Positions 22,458 to 33,552 of a stretch of 64,000 nt of DNA are shown piece by piece (position 1 is the stretch's first letter; each line of letters starts with the position of its first letter). Both the position numbers and the translations under genes were made by a program. Below the pieces are notes generated by a model, which saw only the letters and a program-made list of their open reading frames with translations, searched no databases and was not told the origin of the DNA. The DNA is from Psococerastis gibbosa (taxonomy: Eukaryota; Arthropoda; Insecta; Psocodea; Psocidae): contig OZ020485.1 in NCBI GenBank assembly GCA_963971405.1, forward strand, positions 43,149,469-43,213,468, read 5' to 3'.

Positions 22458-23302
22458 TTTGCTTTCCAATTTATACGTAGTATAAGGAAAGCTTTGTGAT
22501 GGACGAAATCGAAACGGATTTAGACGTTTTGAGGTCCCAGGAACATAAAAAAGTGGTTTTTACGAAATGTCTGTCTGTCTGTTCGTCGATTTCCGGCCAA
22601 ACTACTCGGTCGATTTTGATGAAATTCGACATGTAGGTTCACAAAAATCATACCTCGGGACCATTTTTTTATTTTGGTCTAACTCAATTTGGGGGGGGGG
22701 GTTATTTTCAAAAAAATCATAAAAAACGTCTAAAAATTTTTTTTCTTGAAAATTGCTCCAACGATTTCTTTTAAATTCACATAGGCCTATATTGTAGTCG
22801 TTATTAATGTTGACAAAATGCGGGGGGTCGCTTGCCCCTTGATAGTTTGCTTCTGAGGGTAAAAAAATAAAAATAACTAAATTTTAATGAAAAATTACTA
22901 AAAATAATTTTTCTGTGAAACTTTTCCATCGATGATTTCTACCTTCAGGCATGTTTTAGGTGTTAAATTGAGTAACGAAACCGGATAGGTTGCTTTCCCA
23001 AAAAAATATTTGATTTTGCACAAAAAATTATTTTTTGAAAAAAGCTAGGATAGAAAATTCGCGCTCAAATGCATTGCGTGCCCTGACATTATTGCTGTGT
23101 GGTAATTAATGTGTTATTCTGACCTATCTAGAATTTATCTCACTTCCAGTGGCATCAGGTGGATACACCCCCCCCCCCCCCCCCGAGATATCGGAAATTT
23201 AACCACTAAAAAATTATTCACCATGAAATTACTCATATTCTCTATCTACTAATGTTGATAAATTGGAAATCATGTTCGAGTAAACTCGGACCGGTTCTTT
23301 TA
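22458..23302 (+). mobile_element. Helentron-like non-autonomous element (family E)
   Basis: Starts GCTTTCCAATTTATACG followed by a hairpin (TTATAC/GTATAA), contains a CTGT microsatellite (TGTCTGTCTGTCTG), and ends with AATTGGAAA..GTTCGAGTAAACTCGGAC, a second hairpin, then GGTTCTTTT. Subterminal inverted repeats, a GTCT microsatellite and a 3' hairpin fit Helentron-associated (DINE-like) elements. Fuller relatives: 26515-27595 (reverse) and 53221-54100. Confidence 0.5.
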
Positions 23303-23434
23303 ACTACGGTACGATATTTGTTTATTTATTACGTTTTTCAATCAATTTGTTTAATTTCCTCGAAAATACTGAGGGGGACTTGACAAGTACTTTTATTTAA
23401 AAGTGCATCAAATTTTAATTTTATATTAAGCTTG

Positions 23435-23818
23435 GGCGCCCATTCCATTGACCGGCTAGGGCTATTTCCAACAACGATGACGTGGTAGCAGACATTCAAG
23501 ACTTAGGTAGCGTTTCCACCGACCTCGCATTGCAGATTGCAAATGACATTGACGGAAATGTTTGTGTTTTTTTAAATAGAAATCTATTAAAATGTTTGTA
23601 ATTAACATATCCCATGAAGCCATTTTTTAATTTTAGTTTGTTTGTTTGTGATTTTACTGTATGATCATTGATCAATTTTAACTATGGCATAGAGGAAAAT
23701 AAACATTTCCGTCAATTCTGCAATGCGAGGTCAGTGGAAACGCCACCTAAGTCTTGAATGTCTGCTACCACGTCACCGTTGTTGGAAATAGCCCTAGCCG
23801 GTCAATGGAATGGGCACC
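23435..23818. mobile_element. PIF/Harbinger-like MITE (family D), copy 2
   Basis: Same nested arms as 15450-15812: outer GGCGCCCATTCCATTGACCG, inner GGTAGCGTTTCCACCGACCT, with core TTAACTATGGCATAGAGG in the opposite orientation. Target duplication not clear. Confidence 0.75.
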
Positions 23819-24009
23819 TTAAATTATATATGTAAAAGCCTATAGGCCTATATACACTGAAGATGGTGAAAAGTTTTTAAATTGACTCGAGCTGATAAAA
23901 AACTCAATTTTATATTTTATATTACATCTCAAAAACGAGGAAAATTGTGTGCCGAAACAGGGCGGGTGGAGGGGGCGAAAGCAAGCATGGGGGGGGGGGG
24001 GGGGGCATA

Positions 24010-24307
24010 AGTTGTATAATTGAGCCCCCTGGGAGATGGTTGCCTTGCGGGTCCGCGTGAACTTGTGCAGAACGTGTTTGTCATTAAGTAAACCAATTAC
24101 GTCTTGATGACATATTCCTCTATATACATCTCGACTCTCGTCCCACACTCGAACTTGTTCGAGAGTTACTGATGAGGTGGCTTGTATCGTAAGCCCCACC
24201 ATGTCGATTGCGGCCGCTAAACTTTCTGCCACCCTTATGAGCTCATATACAAGCAAGTTTTCATTAGGGCCAGCCAGCTCAAATGCACATGCGTCAGAAC
24301 TAATTCC
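24010..24307 (-). other. Unidentified coding-like stretch
   Basis: On the minus strand a frame is open from 24307 (just after a TAA) through about 100 codons until it reaches a long G/C homopolymer near 24005. The translation is varied and protein-like (for example YELIRVAESLAAAIDMVGLT and EQVRVWDESRDVYRGICHQD), with a balanced mix of hydrophobic and charged residues, and is more GC-rich than its surroundings. I do not recognise the family and see no clear splice sites or start codon. It may be an exon, a transposon-coded fragment or a captured gene piece. Confidence 0.3.
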
Positions 24308-24599
24308 TTACTTTGCTGAGTAGGCTACATGATTGTACGGTACTGCATGTTCTCATATCGACTTTAAATATAGTATATTATACTAGTAGTATAACTAATT
24401 AAACGTGTCAAAAATAAAATTAACAGAACATATACTGTAATATTTGGATTTCATTATGGATTGGTGGTTTTTATAGGCATTAATAACCTGGTTTATTAAC
24501 TTTATGACATTGTCTCTATCGTTGCCACATGTGATAGAGGATTCCTCTGATTGAAAATTAATTAAATTTTTTTTAAGAACCGCAATGTCTCAAGAGAGG

Positions 24600-24870
24600 C
24601 TGAACTCTCTTTTGTCCAGGGACGCCTCAAAGGCGAATACTTAAAGCCTTAAAGCCCGACGATTTTCACGTGGGGGAGACCCCCTGGCACCCTTGTTTGT
24701 CATTGTATTCATCGTCTGTAATATCTAAACGTTCCTGCAATCAAAATGCGGAAAATCCCACTATTTTTCGTATTGCGTATTTTCCTAAACATCTCGACCG
24801 GGGAAGACCCCCAGGCCCCTCTTCAGGTCTCCCAAACCCTCGGGCTCCTAAGGTCATTATTTTAAAGGCG
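24600..24870 (+). repeat. Repeat W fragment
   Basis: Contains GGGGGAGACCCCCTGG, CAAAATGCGGAAAATCCCAC and CGACCGGGGAAGACCCCC, phrases shared with the tandem block at 30650-31330 and with 34676-34900 (reverse). Confidence 0.5.
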
Positions 24871-24939
24871 GCGTAATGCGTACGTTCATGAGAACGGCGT
24901 TCCCTTTTTCGACACTTTTATGTCAAAGGGGGGGGGGGC

Positions 24940-25085
24940 AACCTAGCGGAGTTTGGGCTATAGAGCCCTCTCTTACACTCAACTAGGAAGACCCGGGACC
25001 GCCTGCTTTACATGCCCTCCGAAGCATGGCCAGAAAATGTAGGAAGTGTAAGACTCGAACCAACAACCTTTCTAACCTTTTTATG
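24940..25085 (-). repeat. SINE family F, partial copy
   Basis: Minus-strand match to the full copy at 26843-27076 from the B-box (GGTTCGAGTC) through GGCCATGCTTCGGAGGGC to the AGAGGGCTCTATAGCCC segment; the 5' head and tail are missing. Confidence 0.7.
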
Positions 25086-25794
25086 TCCTTTCTACATTAC
25101 AAGAAGTAAGACTAACGAATGTCTTAGTATTTAACGTGGTTGGGATATAGAGAAGTAGGTAGGTACCTATATTGCAAAAATAATAAAATTATTTATTTGT
25201 GGAATACACTTAAGTCAGTGTTTTCTTACCTACGGTACTTCGAACTTATTACGGTTGTATTCAGTACGTAAGAGAAGAAAGGACAACTTTTCCCCCCAAC
25301 AAAAAATGAGGCAGGCTATGTCTTCATTGATTATAGGGAACCGCGCTTGAAAATGCCTATAAGATTGAATTCTGTGTGTAGAAAGAAAAGTAAGAGCAGC
25401 TAACAGCGGAAATTTCTCACTCGATTGCATTTTTAAGGGAAGCTTGGTGTGAATGAACCAAAACTGAAGAGTGAAGAGAAAAGGAAGTCGGCCATCTTGA
25501 CGTGCTGTAGAGAATACAAAGAATATCATTTTCCGAAGCGACTCAAAGACATCTTACTGTTCTATTGTAGACTGGAATTCTTGTATCTGAGACACCAAAA
25601 CCAGATGCCGATCTTGTATTGGGACATTTAAAAAAGGGGTAAATGCCACAGACTATTATATTCATCGATGGTCCCAATAATCATACGATCATTGAATGAT
25701 CATTGAGACCATCGAACATGGCAGCAGGATGCACAGTGTTCGAATCGTTGACTTTGACAGGAATTGCTGCGGGCGGCTGTACCCCTCCTCCCCA

Positions 25795-25915
25795 AATTTA
25801 GTAAATCTATTGTAAGTTAATTTATTACGCTCTGATTTAATCGATCCTACACATGTTTTTCCTATTTTGACCGCCAACTACCCCCCCCCCCCAAATGGGC
25901 TGGATCCGTCCCTAG
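25795..25915 (-). repeat. hAT-like repeat with AGGGACGGATCC end
   Basis: Ends in CTGGATCCGTCCCT next to a C tract. The interior TTAATTTATTACGCTCTGATTT matches 41540-41700 in the opposite orientation. Confidence 0.5.
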
Positions 25916-26514
25916 TGGGATCCCAACAAGATTTACTGTATTTCCTCAAGCTATACTATATTAAAGTTATTATTATTAAAAAAAATTATACGGTCAGGAT
26001 GACCAGATCGTTGAATTTCCTCCAGCAAAGACGCAATGGACAAGATCCCGAGATAATGTACCGTAACAAGTAACATAGGTACTCAATGCTGTAAAATTAT
26101 TATTTTATTATTATATAAACATTTAAAGATAAAAATAAGAAAATGTACAGTAAATTGGTGTTTATACTCGTACCTTAAATGTAGTTACAGGTATATAAAA
26201 TACTGTAGAATTCGGTACATTATGTATATTTCTATGTGTACATTCATATATGGTATGATATATTTAGTTTTGTATTGAAAATCCAGACACAGAACAAAGT
26301 CCGTAGATAGCTGGGAATTAAGGGGGCGTGGATAGAGCAGTGTGGGGGGGGGGCAGTCATTAGCGAGGGAAGATAAATATTGTTTTCACGACAAATTTCC
26401 CTGGTGTGTGGTCTTCGTAAGTCATAGCTTCCGCTATTAACACCACACGCAACCTTTTTTTTATGAAACACAACAATTCAAATGGTTTTTCTACGAATTG
26501 TAGAATTTACATTT

Positions 26515-27595
26515 AAAAGAACCGGTCCGAGTTTACTCGAACATGCTTTCTAATTTTTCGATTAGTAGAGAGAGAAAATGATTAATTTCATGGTAAATAA
26601 TTTTCCTACGTTTAAATTTCGGATATCACGGGAGGGTGGGGGGGGGGGGGTTGTCCACCTGACGTCACTGAAGGTGATGTAAATTCTAGATAGGTCAGAC
26701 CAACACCAACACATTACCACACAGCAATAATGGCAGGGCACGCACAAAAAATTTTTTTTGCCCAAAACCCAATATTTTTTTGGGAGAGCAAACTGTCTGG
26801 TTTCGTTACACAATTTAACACCTAAAACAAGCCTGAAGTTAGAAATCATAAATAAATAAATAAATAAATAAGGACTTTTTATTGTTTCTATTACTAAGCC
26901 AACCTAGCGGAGTTAGGACTATAAAGCCCTCTCTTACACTCAACTAGGATGACCCGGGACCGCCTGCTTTACATGCCCTCCGAAGCATGGCCAGAAAATG
27001 TAGCCAGTGTGGGACTCGAACCAACAACCTTTCGGGTGAAAGTCAGAGTCCGTACCACTACGCTACATGTCCTGATCATCGATAGAAAGGTTTCACAGAG
27101 TAATTATTTTTTAGTCATTTTTCATGAAAATTTAGTTATTTTTATTTTTTTACCCCCAGAAGCAAAATATCAAGGGGCAAGCGACCCCCCGCATTTTGTC
27201 AACATTAATAACGACTACAATATATGTGAATTTAAAAGAAATTATTGGAGCCGTTTCGGATAAATAATTTTTTTAGGCGTTCTTTTGGAGTTTTTTTGAA
27301 AATAAAACCCCCCCAAATTGAGTTAGCCCAAAATAAAATAAAAATTTCTCCGAGGTGTGATTTTTATAAATCTACATGCCAAATTTCATTCAAATCCACC
27401 GAGTAGTTTGCACGGAAATCGATGAACAGACAGACAGAGCGACAGACCGACAGAGCGACAGACGTTTCGTAAAAACCACTTTTTTGGTTCCTGGGACCTC
27501 AAAACGTGTAAATCCGTTGAAATCTCGGAATCAAAAATTTCGACCATCACAAAGCTTTCCTTATACTACGTAGGCTATAAATTGGAAAGCAAAAA
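26515..27595 (-). mobile_element. Helentron-like element (family E), reverse copy with SINE inside
   Basis: Right-end hairpin at 26515-26550 (AAAAGAACCGGTCCGAG) and left-end hairpin at about 27555-27590. The GACAGACAGAGCGACAG microsatellite is near 27427. A SINE of family F occupies 26843-27076, splitting AAATCAT/CGATAG. Confidence 0.5.
26843..27076 (-). repeat. tRNA-derived SINE family F, full-length copy
   Basis: Read on the minus strand it begins CAGGACATGTAGCGTAGTGG, with a match to the Pol III A-box TRGCNNAGYGG, then GGTTCGAGTCC, an exact B-box, then a tRNA-unrelated body (GCTACATTTTCTGGCCATGC.., GGCGGTCCCGGGTCATCC) and ends TCCTTATTTATTTATTTATT. ATCAT flanks both sides. Other copies: 24940, 30119, 30427, 32427, 59230, 13755. 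Confidence 0.82.
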
Positions 27596-28173
27596 CTAGT
27601 TCGCGCGCGAAATTTGGTCGATTGTGATTACTATTCATTATGCAATCCTCTCATAAATTGTAACTTACACCAGCAGAAGCAGTCTTACCCACTGACTTAT
27701 TCTATATTATGAAATTTCTTAGTTTGTCGTCGTCTTCTGAGATCATTGCTGATAATGAAGTGTCGTCTTCAAAGGAAAATTCTCAAAAGGAAGACGTGTC
27801 GTATGAGGTTGTCACGCAGCCAACTCGACGAAGTTAGAGCATCAGTGCGGGTATAGGGCTTGCAACTAGCAAGGCTTTATCAAATTTGTCAGCGTAGGAG
27901 CTGCAATTAATGTGTATCACAGGGCCTATTATGGCGATTATTATTTATCTTAGCCTTGGATTAAAAATATTCCCCATAGCAGGCCCTCTGTAAAATATCA
28001 GGATTAAAGCCTCGCTATGGCCCCCTTTTACGCTTAACTGTACATATGTATATACTGTATATATATTGAAATATTTTGTATATAATTAACTGCTGTACAT
28101 TTGTACCGAATATCAGTCATTCCTTCTATTCACGATAACTGTCACACTAATTCAATCCACTACTATCCACATT

Positions 28174-28313
28174 CAAGGCCGTAGCCAAGGGGGAGGGGGG
28201 GTTCATGGGGGTTCAACCCCCCCCCCCTGAAATGAAATGGCTGGATACTAGATAGAATCGGATTTTGAGAGGAAAAATAAAAACCACTATGTGATATCCA
28301 ATGAAATTTCTAA

Positions 28314-28344
<31 letters not shown>

Positions 28345-28361
28345 TCCTGGCTACGGCCTTG
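28174..28361 (+). mobile_element. hAT-type MITE (family K), copy 4
   Basis: Inverted ends CAAGGCCGTAGCCA and TGGCTACGGCCTTG with an exact 8-bp duplication TCCACATT at 28166-28173 and 28362-28369. Nearly identical to 11143-11326, including the positions of the G and C tracts, so probably a recent copy. Confidence 0.88.
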
Positions 28362-28884
28362 TCCACATTCATTTTGTAAGTCTTTTACGGCCGCAGTCAA
28401 ATGATTAGGCAGTTGATTCCGGGTTGTATAATACTATAATACAATGGGTACTATAATATTGCTGTATACTATTAAAGTTATTAAGGGTCAACCGGAGTCG
28501 CCCATATTTCATTTTCTGTTCAAACTTCAATTTCTCATTAAATATGGAACGCAGAACAATGAAAAAATGCTGGATCGCAAGATGGAAGTTTTTCTCCTAA
28601 TTTTGATACATAGTATGTGGCCATAGCTAACCCCAATTCGCAACAGTTGATGAACTCCTTCAACTTGAACTCCTGAGTGACCGTTAGTTTTTGTATTGAT
28701 GATTGCAACATACTATGTATCAAAATTACGAGAAAAAATTCTTCTTGCGACTAAGCATTTGTTCATTGTTCTACGTTCGATATTTCATGAGAAATTGAAG
28801 TTTGCACAGAAATGGAATATTGGCGACTCCGGTTTGCCCCTAAGAAACATCACAACCATAAATTTAAAAAAAAGCATCTGGCTC

Positions 28885-29155
28885 TACCACAGAAGATGTC
28901 GACCGCAGATGTAGACGAAAAGTTTGGAAATGTAGTGAGTGAGTGAGTGTTTAAAAGGGACTTCGTGGAACTTTTATATTTTATGTAAAATAAATAATAA
29001 AATATAAATTTTACATAGTTTCTATATTTATATATTATTTAGAAGTATGTTCAAGTTCCACGAATTAAATTTTATATTTAGAAAAACGTTTGGAGACGTG
29101 CTTTCAGATCATCCGTGGCCTATCAGCCCGGAGTCTTCTACTTCATCAGACCGGT
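28885..29155 (+). repeat. Penelope-like pLTR fragment with interrupting insertion
   Basis: Contains AGAAGATGTCGACCGCAGAT and GACGAAAAGTTTGGAA, then after about 29085 GCTTTCAGATC, GGCCTATCAGCCCGGAGTCT. Between them lies an AT-rich segment bounded by TTCGTGGAACTT and AAGTTCCACGAA, a small inverted-repeat insertion. Confidence 0.55.
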
Positions 29156-29914
29156 ATACAGTATTATACTGTATTTTTTTACATGCCTACTGTACACAGT
29201 AATGCATTATTATGTGCATTTATATAACTTCGCATGTTAATGGTATATTCGAATTGTTTTCAAATCATACAATTTCAAATAACACTTCCCATTGTGAAAT
29301 TATCTTGTTTACATTTTTAATCACAGGTTAAGAAAATAATAACAAATAATCATTTAAAAAAAAATAATCGCTGAAGAATTTATCCTACTGACTGCGACAA
29401 AATTCGCAAACAAATTCACCAAACCATCTCATCGGCCGTGAATCTGAAAGGGTTTTATAAAATATCTCTTCAGAGGTGGACCTATTGTTACAGTTTGGCA
29501 TAGAACTAATGTACATAGACTTTGACGTGCCAGTTGATCAGGTTGCGTTGTGCATTAGCAATGACTGACTTTGTCTCAAAGGAGACTCTTACCAGCTCTT
29601 CACTCAATCAGGGCGCCATTAGCATTTTACACCGAATTAGGGAGGAGACCAAGCTTTGTTCTCTGGCTCCTACCTGAATTAGGAAGTTAAGTCACCCCTT
29701 TGAAATTTCAAACCTCTAGCCGAACTTGCAAGGCAGGAGAGGTTATTAGCTGCGTACAATGCTGAAAAAGGTTTGCCTCTAAATGAAGCTGGTGTAATTA
29801 ACTTTTGCAGCTTCGGTTAAGACAGGCTATACTTCACAGATGTGCGAGTACCTGCGACTTGCTTAACGGTATTGTTGTGTCATCACCGCATGCAGTTTGT
29901 AATGTGTCAGACTT

Positions 29915-30060
29915 CTATCTTCTTCTTCTTCTTCTTCATTTTTGGCTGTACAGCCCTGCTTTAGCCGCCTCGACAACACTCCTCAATCCAGTCATCTCGG
30001 TTTTGCACAACTCTCCACCATCCACGGACTCCCAACTTGCGAAGGTCAGTTTTCAACTAG
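29915..30060 (-). mobile_element. RTE-like LINE, C-terminal fragment
   Basis: The plus strand shares CGACAACACTCCTC, CAGTCATCTCGGTTTTG and GACTCCCAACTTGCGAAGGTC with 37350-37770 and 46975-47330. The minus strand corresponds to the tail of an RTE-type reverse transcriptase. Short and broken. Confidence 0.6.
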
Positions 30061-30118
30061 TCAGACTTCTGATCTGTCAGCTCAAAGTCATAACAAACCC
30101 CATGGGAAAGATAAATAA

Positions 30119-30306
30119 ATAAACATTGACTTTTTGTTCTATTACTAAGCCAACCAAGCGGAGTTAGGGCTATAAAGCTCTCTCTTAAACACTCAACTCA
30201 CTCACTTAAATGCCTTCATGGCCAGAAAATGCAGTGAGTGTGGGACTCGAACCAACAACCTTTCGGGTGAAAGTTGGCGTCTGTACTACTGCTCTACATG
30301 TCCTGA
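30119..30306 (-). repeat. SINE family F, near-complete copy
   Basis: The minus strand starts CAGGACATGTAGAGCAGTAG and has the B-box GGTTCGAGTCC. The body is shortened near the GGCGGTCCCGGG segment. It ends AAAAGTCAATGTTTATTTATT. Confidence 0.72.
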
Positions 30307-30392
30307 CAATTAGAATTGATAGAAAATAAAGCGCTTCAAATAAAGTAATCTGCATGATTGTTATCTTGTTCTACATAAAGAACTAAAGGTCT

Positions 30393-30655
30393 TCGATGGC
30401 ATAGTGATAGCTTGATCGTACTTGTGCTTCCTACATTTTCTGGCCATGCTTCGGAGGACATGTAAAGCAGGTGGTCCCGGGCCTTCCTAGTTGATTGTTT
30501 GAGAGGGCTTTACAGCCCTAACTAAGCTAGGTTGGCTTAGTAATAGAACAAAAAGTCCTTATTTTTTAGCTTGCTCGTACTTGTGCGAGTCACTACACAT
30601 CATGCGATCGGTGACTTGTCGTAACTCAACACAGGTATTACCTACAGAGCAGTGG
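30393..30655 (+). repeat. SINE family 3 copy split by a family F SINE
   Basis: The head CTTCGATGGCATAGTGATAGC resumes after the insertion as AGCTTGCTCGTACTTGTGCG..ATGCGATCGGTGACTTG. Same family as 40860-41005 and 63028-63200. Confidence 0.65.
30427..30567 (+). repeat. 5'-truncated SINE family F nested in SINE 3
   Basis: Starts in the body (CTTCCTACATTTTCTGG) and ends TCCTTATTTTTT. Flanked by an 18-bp duplication, AGCTTGATCGTACTTGTG (30409-30426) and the same with one change (30568-30585), showing LINE-type insertion. Confidence 0.8.
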
Positions 30656-31330
30656 CGGGCCCCCCCCCCCCCCTGAGAAAAATTAGCGTACACTATATAA
30701 AATTGGGTATTCAAAACAAAAACCTTAGTACGGTAACATGAATATGTCTTCCATGTCTAAATTATAAATTTCACTGCTGAAAAAATCGTAAAACTCCACT
30801 ATTTTTCACTTACATATTTTCTATTGTTTTCCCCGGCCCCCCCTGCTTCCAGCAACTTAATTGGATAAGCATTTAAGCATTCCTTTGCACACTCTAAAAA
30901 AATCACTAACTACTTTACTGCTGTTAAAATGCGTAAAACCCCACTATTTCGCACATATATTTTCAATTTTTTTCCCCGGGGGAATCCAGCAATGTGAATA
31001 AGTATTTAAGCATTCCATTGTAAGCTTCATAAAATCGAGACTTTTCTGCTGTTAAAATACACAACACTTTTTTTTTGTTTTTTAAATAAAATAGGACATT
31101 CTAAACAAAAACCTTAGTATGTTAACATGAATATGTCTTCCATCTTTAAATTATAAATTTTACTGCTGTAAAAATCGTACTAATTTGAACTTGTATTTTC
31201 TAATTTTTCCTGGGAGGGGGGGGGGGAGACCCCTCTTTCCAGCAGTATGAATAAGCATTATTACTGCTGTTAAAATGTGTAAAACTCCACTATTTTCCCC
31301 TTATATATTAAATTCCCCCCCCCCCCCCGG
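30650..31330 (+). repeat. Degenerate tandem block of repeat W
   Basis: The phrases ACTGCTGTTAAAAT.CG, AAAAC.CCACTATTT, ATATTTTC.AATTTTT and CCCCGGGGG recur four times at intervals of roughly 150-250 bases, and TAACATGAATATGTCTTCCAT occurs twice. Long C and G tracts punctuate the units. Confidence 0.6.
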
Positions 31331-31532
31331 GGAGACCCCCGGACCCCCCATTGGTCCCTATCAGTTTCGGGCGCATGGGTTTTTCATGTAATGCACTGCA
31401 ATTTAATGTGCATTGTTGCGCTAACAAACACGCCAATGCACAATCGTTAAAAATTAATTTGGCTTGGTAGGCAACACCCACTTTTCCCGGAATGGCCCCC
31501 CTCCGAAAATCTGTACTGGACCCGCCCTTGTT

Positions 31533-31590
31533 ACAGAGGCGACTGAAGAGGTTATCCGGATACATTCATTGAATTGTTTGTATGCGAATA
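31533..31590 (+). repeat. SINE family 3 tail fragment
   Basis: TTACAGAGGCGACTGAAGAGG and CATTGAATTGTTTGTATGCG match the tails of 40960-41000 and 63120-63170. Confidence 0.55.
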
Positions 31591-31619
31591 TTCGTTTTAA
31601 ATGATATATTAAATATTAA

Positions 31620-32420
31620 ATTTAAAAAACATGAAAAAAGATACCGAGAAATGATTTTTAAGAAAATGCCGAATTTAGTTGAATAGTTTGCCCACAGTTT
31701 GCGTCACAACAATACGCATTACAATCCAGATTTAAAAACCCTCCCACTATAGAATTAATAAATGCCCTATGAGTCCTTCAAACTCAGTTCTATTCTTCTA
31801 GTGATTAGCACAGAAGCAGGCAGACCGTCCACGGCGGTTCTAATTTGCAATCAATGCAGAGGTGCAATCATTGTAATTACAGAAGGCGAGAATCACACAC
31901 AGAGAGAGAATGGATAATTACAACCGTTCTATGCCCGTTAGAGCACTTATTAATTGATAGTCCAGCCTACCTAGCTACCATATCCTACTTTACGTGAAAT
32001 ACTAATGACATTCTTTATTAAACCTAAAACGTCCACAATAACGGAGTTTTGTAACTCAAGCCTTCTGGCTTAGAAAGCTATGTTGGTACCTATTGCCAGA
32101 GTTCTAATATATTGCACTTATAGTAGACATGAGACATTCGATCCCGCAAACTTTTTTAAAATTTATGGTGTCTCCTGCCACGTCCTCTTTGTCCATTCAG
32201 TGGAGGAGAAAGATGTGGTAGTTGGCAGGCAGCGAATTTCCTATATCTTCTATATGAGCTTTAGGTGCGTAGACCTATACCTAAAAAAGCAGCTCACATT
32301 TTTGAGAAAGTGAAATCAAAACTCGTAGACTCCCAAATTGGTTGAAATGTTCTTTTTTAGTTTGTCTATTTTATATTAGGTCTAGATATCCTAACTACAA
32401 TGCATAGTCATACAGTAGGC
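31620..32420. other. No gene recognised
   Basis: Moderately AT-rich, single-copy-looking within this window. Open frames are short and show no domain. Confidence 0.45.
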
Positions 32421-32426
32421 ACCTAT

Positions 32427-32580
32427 TAGTCAGGACATGTCGAGTAGTGGAACGGACTCTGGCTTTCACCCGAAAGGTTATTGGTTCGAGTCCTACTCTA
32501 GTTACATTTATAGCCCTAACTCCGCTAGGTTGGCTTTGTAATAGAACAAAAAAGTCATTATTTATTTATTTATTATAGAA
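32427..32580 (+). repeat. SINE family F copy with internal deletion
   Basis: GTCAGGACATGTCGAGTAGTGG (A-box degenerate) and GGTTCGAGTCC (B-box) are present. The body between GTTACATTT and ATAGCCCTAACTCCGC is missing. The tail is ATTTATTTATTTATT. Confidence 0.7.
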
Positions 32581-32597
32581 TTATTTTTCCATTAAAT

Positions 32598-32626
32598 CTG
32601 ACGATGGCTTAGGGCCGAATCCGGTC
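32598..32626 (+). repeat. Hammerhead-like motif, third family
   Basis: CTGACGA, T, GGC, loop, GCC, GAAT, CCGGTC: CUGANGA core, short stem and a GAA box ending in a GTC-like site. It lies just left of the inverted-end element at 32638. Confidence 0.3.
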
Positions 32627-32637
32627 GTATAATAACG

Positions 32638-32828
32638 TTTAACAAAGGGTTAGTTGGACTTACATTGCCTATTGTATTAATAGTCATTAGAGGCATGGGT
32701 CTCATGGTCATCGAATAATTAGGGTGGAGCCCATTGTCAGGGGAAGTGGGTGACGTTTCGGGAGTGGGTGCTACTCTCATCATCAGGCTTATTATTGTTG
32801 TTCTAAGTCCAACTAACCCTTTGTTAAA
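32638..32828 (+). mobile_element. Family L element with 24-bp inverted ends
   Basis: TTTAACAAAGGGTTAGTTGG.. at the left and its exact complement ending at 32828. The interior shares CATTGCCT..ATTAG.CATTAGAGG with 1258-1412. The minus strand of 32751-32790 reads CTGATGA..CACTCCCGAAACGTC, a hammerhead-like core. Confidence 0.65.
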
Positions 32829-33344
32829 TAGTACACCATTGCCATTAACCTTTACAAATAGTATACTAACATTATATAAATATTTTTATTTTGTGGACTA
32901 ACCTAATTTATTATTTTAATTTTTATTAATTCTGTTGTTATTTAAATAATACGATTAGGCTAATTAGTGTCCCCCTCCGCCGTTCATATCTGATCATGTG
33001 TCATCAATCATCAATTTATGATTTATGTACAAATATTACATACAGTCATTATGCTTCAATTGCATAATGGATTGCTCATAAAAGCCAGTGAATATTTTAT
33101 TTATCGACAATAGAAGTTGAAGACGACAGTGTTGCACTGTTTTTAATTTAATACCATAAGTACTATTGTAGTATTATATGGTATATACATATAACACTGA
33201 CATAAAATTAACTTTGGTTAAAGAGGTAACCTCCTCGTTAAATACCATAAGCCTAGTGTTTTCCTATATTGGTTGGATTATCAACACAAACTGCTGTGTG
33301 TTCTTACAAATAAGATTTCGCAGCCTAGACAGCAAGACTTCATT

Positions 33345-33552
33345 CTGGTAGGGACATACAGTACATATAAAAACTCTTCATTGTAGAATCCAATGTAGGG
33401 TTTCTCCCGTGACTTCGCGGAAACGAAACATAATGTGTAGAGCAATAAAATTAAACAAATTTGCACAATTTCCACAAAAATATATATAGGCTATTGTTAA
33501 AAATTAAAAATTAGGTACAGCTTTTTTGGTGTTACACCATCATCAGACTAAC
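33345..33552. repeat. Dispersed repeat with TGACTTCG motif and hammerhead-like end
   Basis: TTTCTCCCGTGACTTCGCGG matches phrases at 48188 and 55515. At 33514-33552 the minus strand reads CTGATGATGGTGTAACACCA then AAAA, a core with a 5-bp stem but a changed GAAA box. Confidence 0.4.

Noticed and set aside
27709-27837. Short Ser/Glu-rich open frame starting MKFLSL
   Set aside because: Only 42 codons, no splice sites or homologue recognised; not enough to call.
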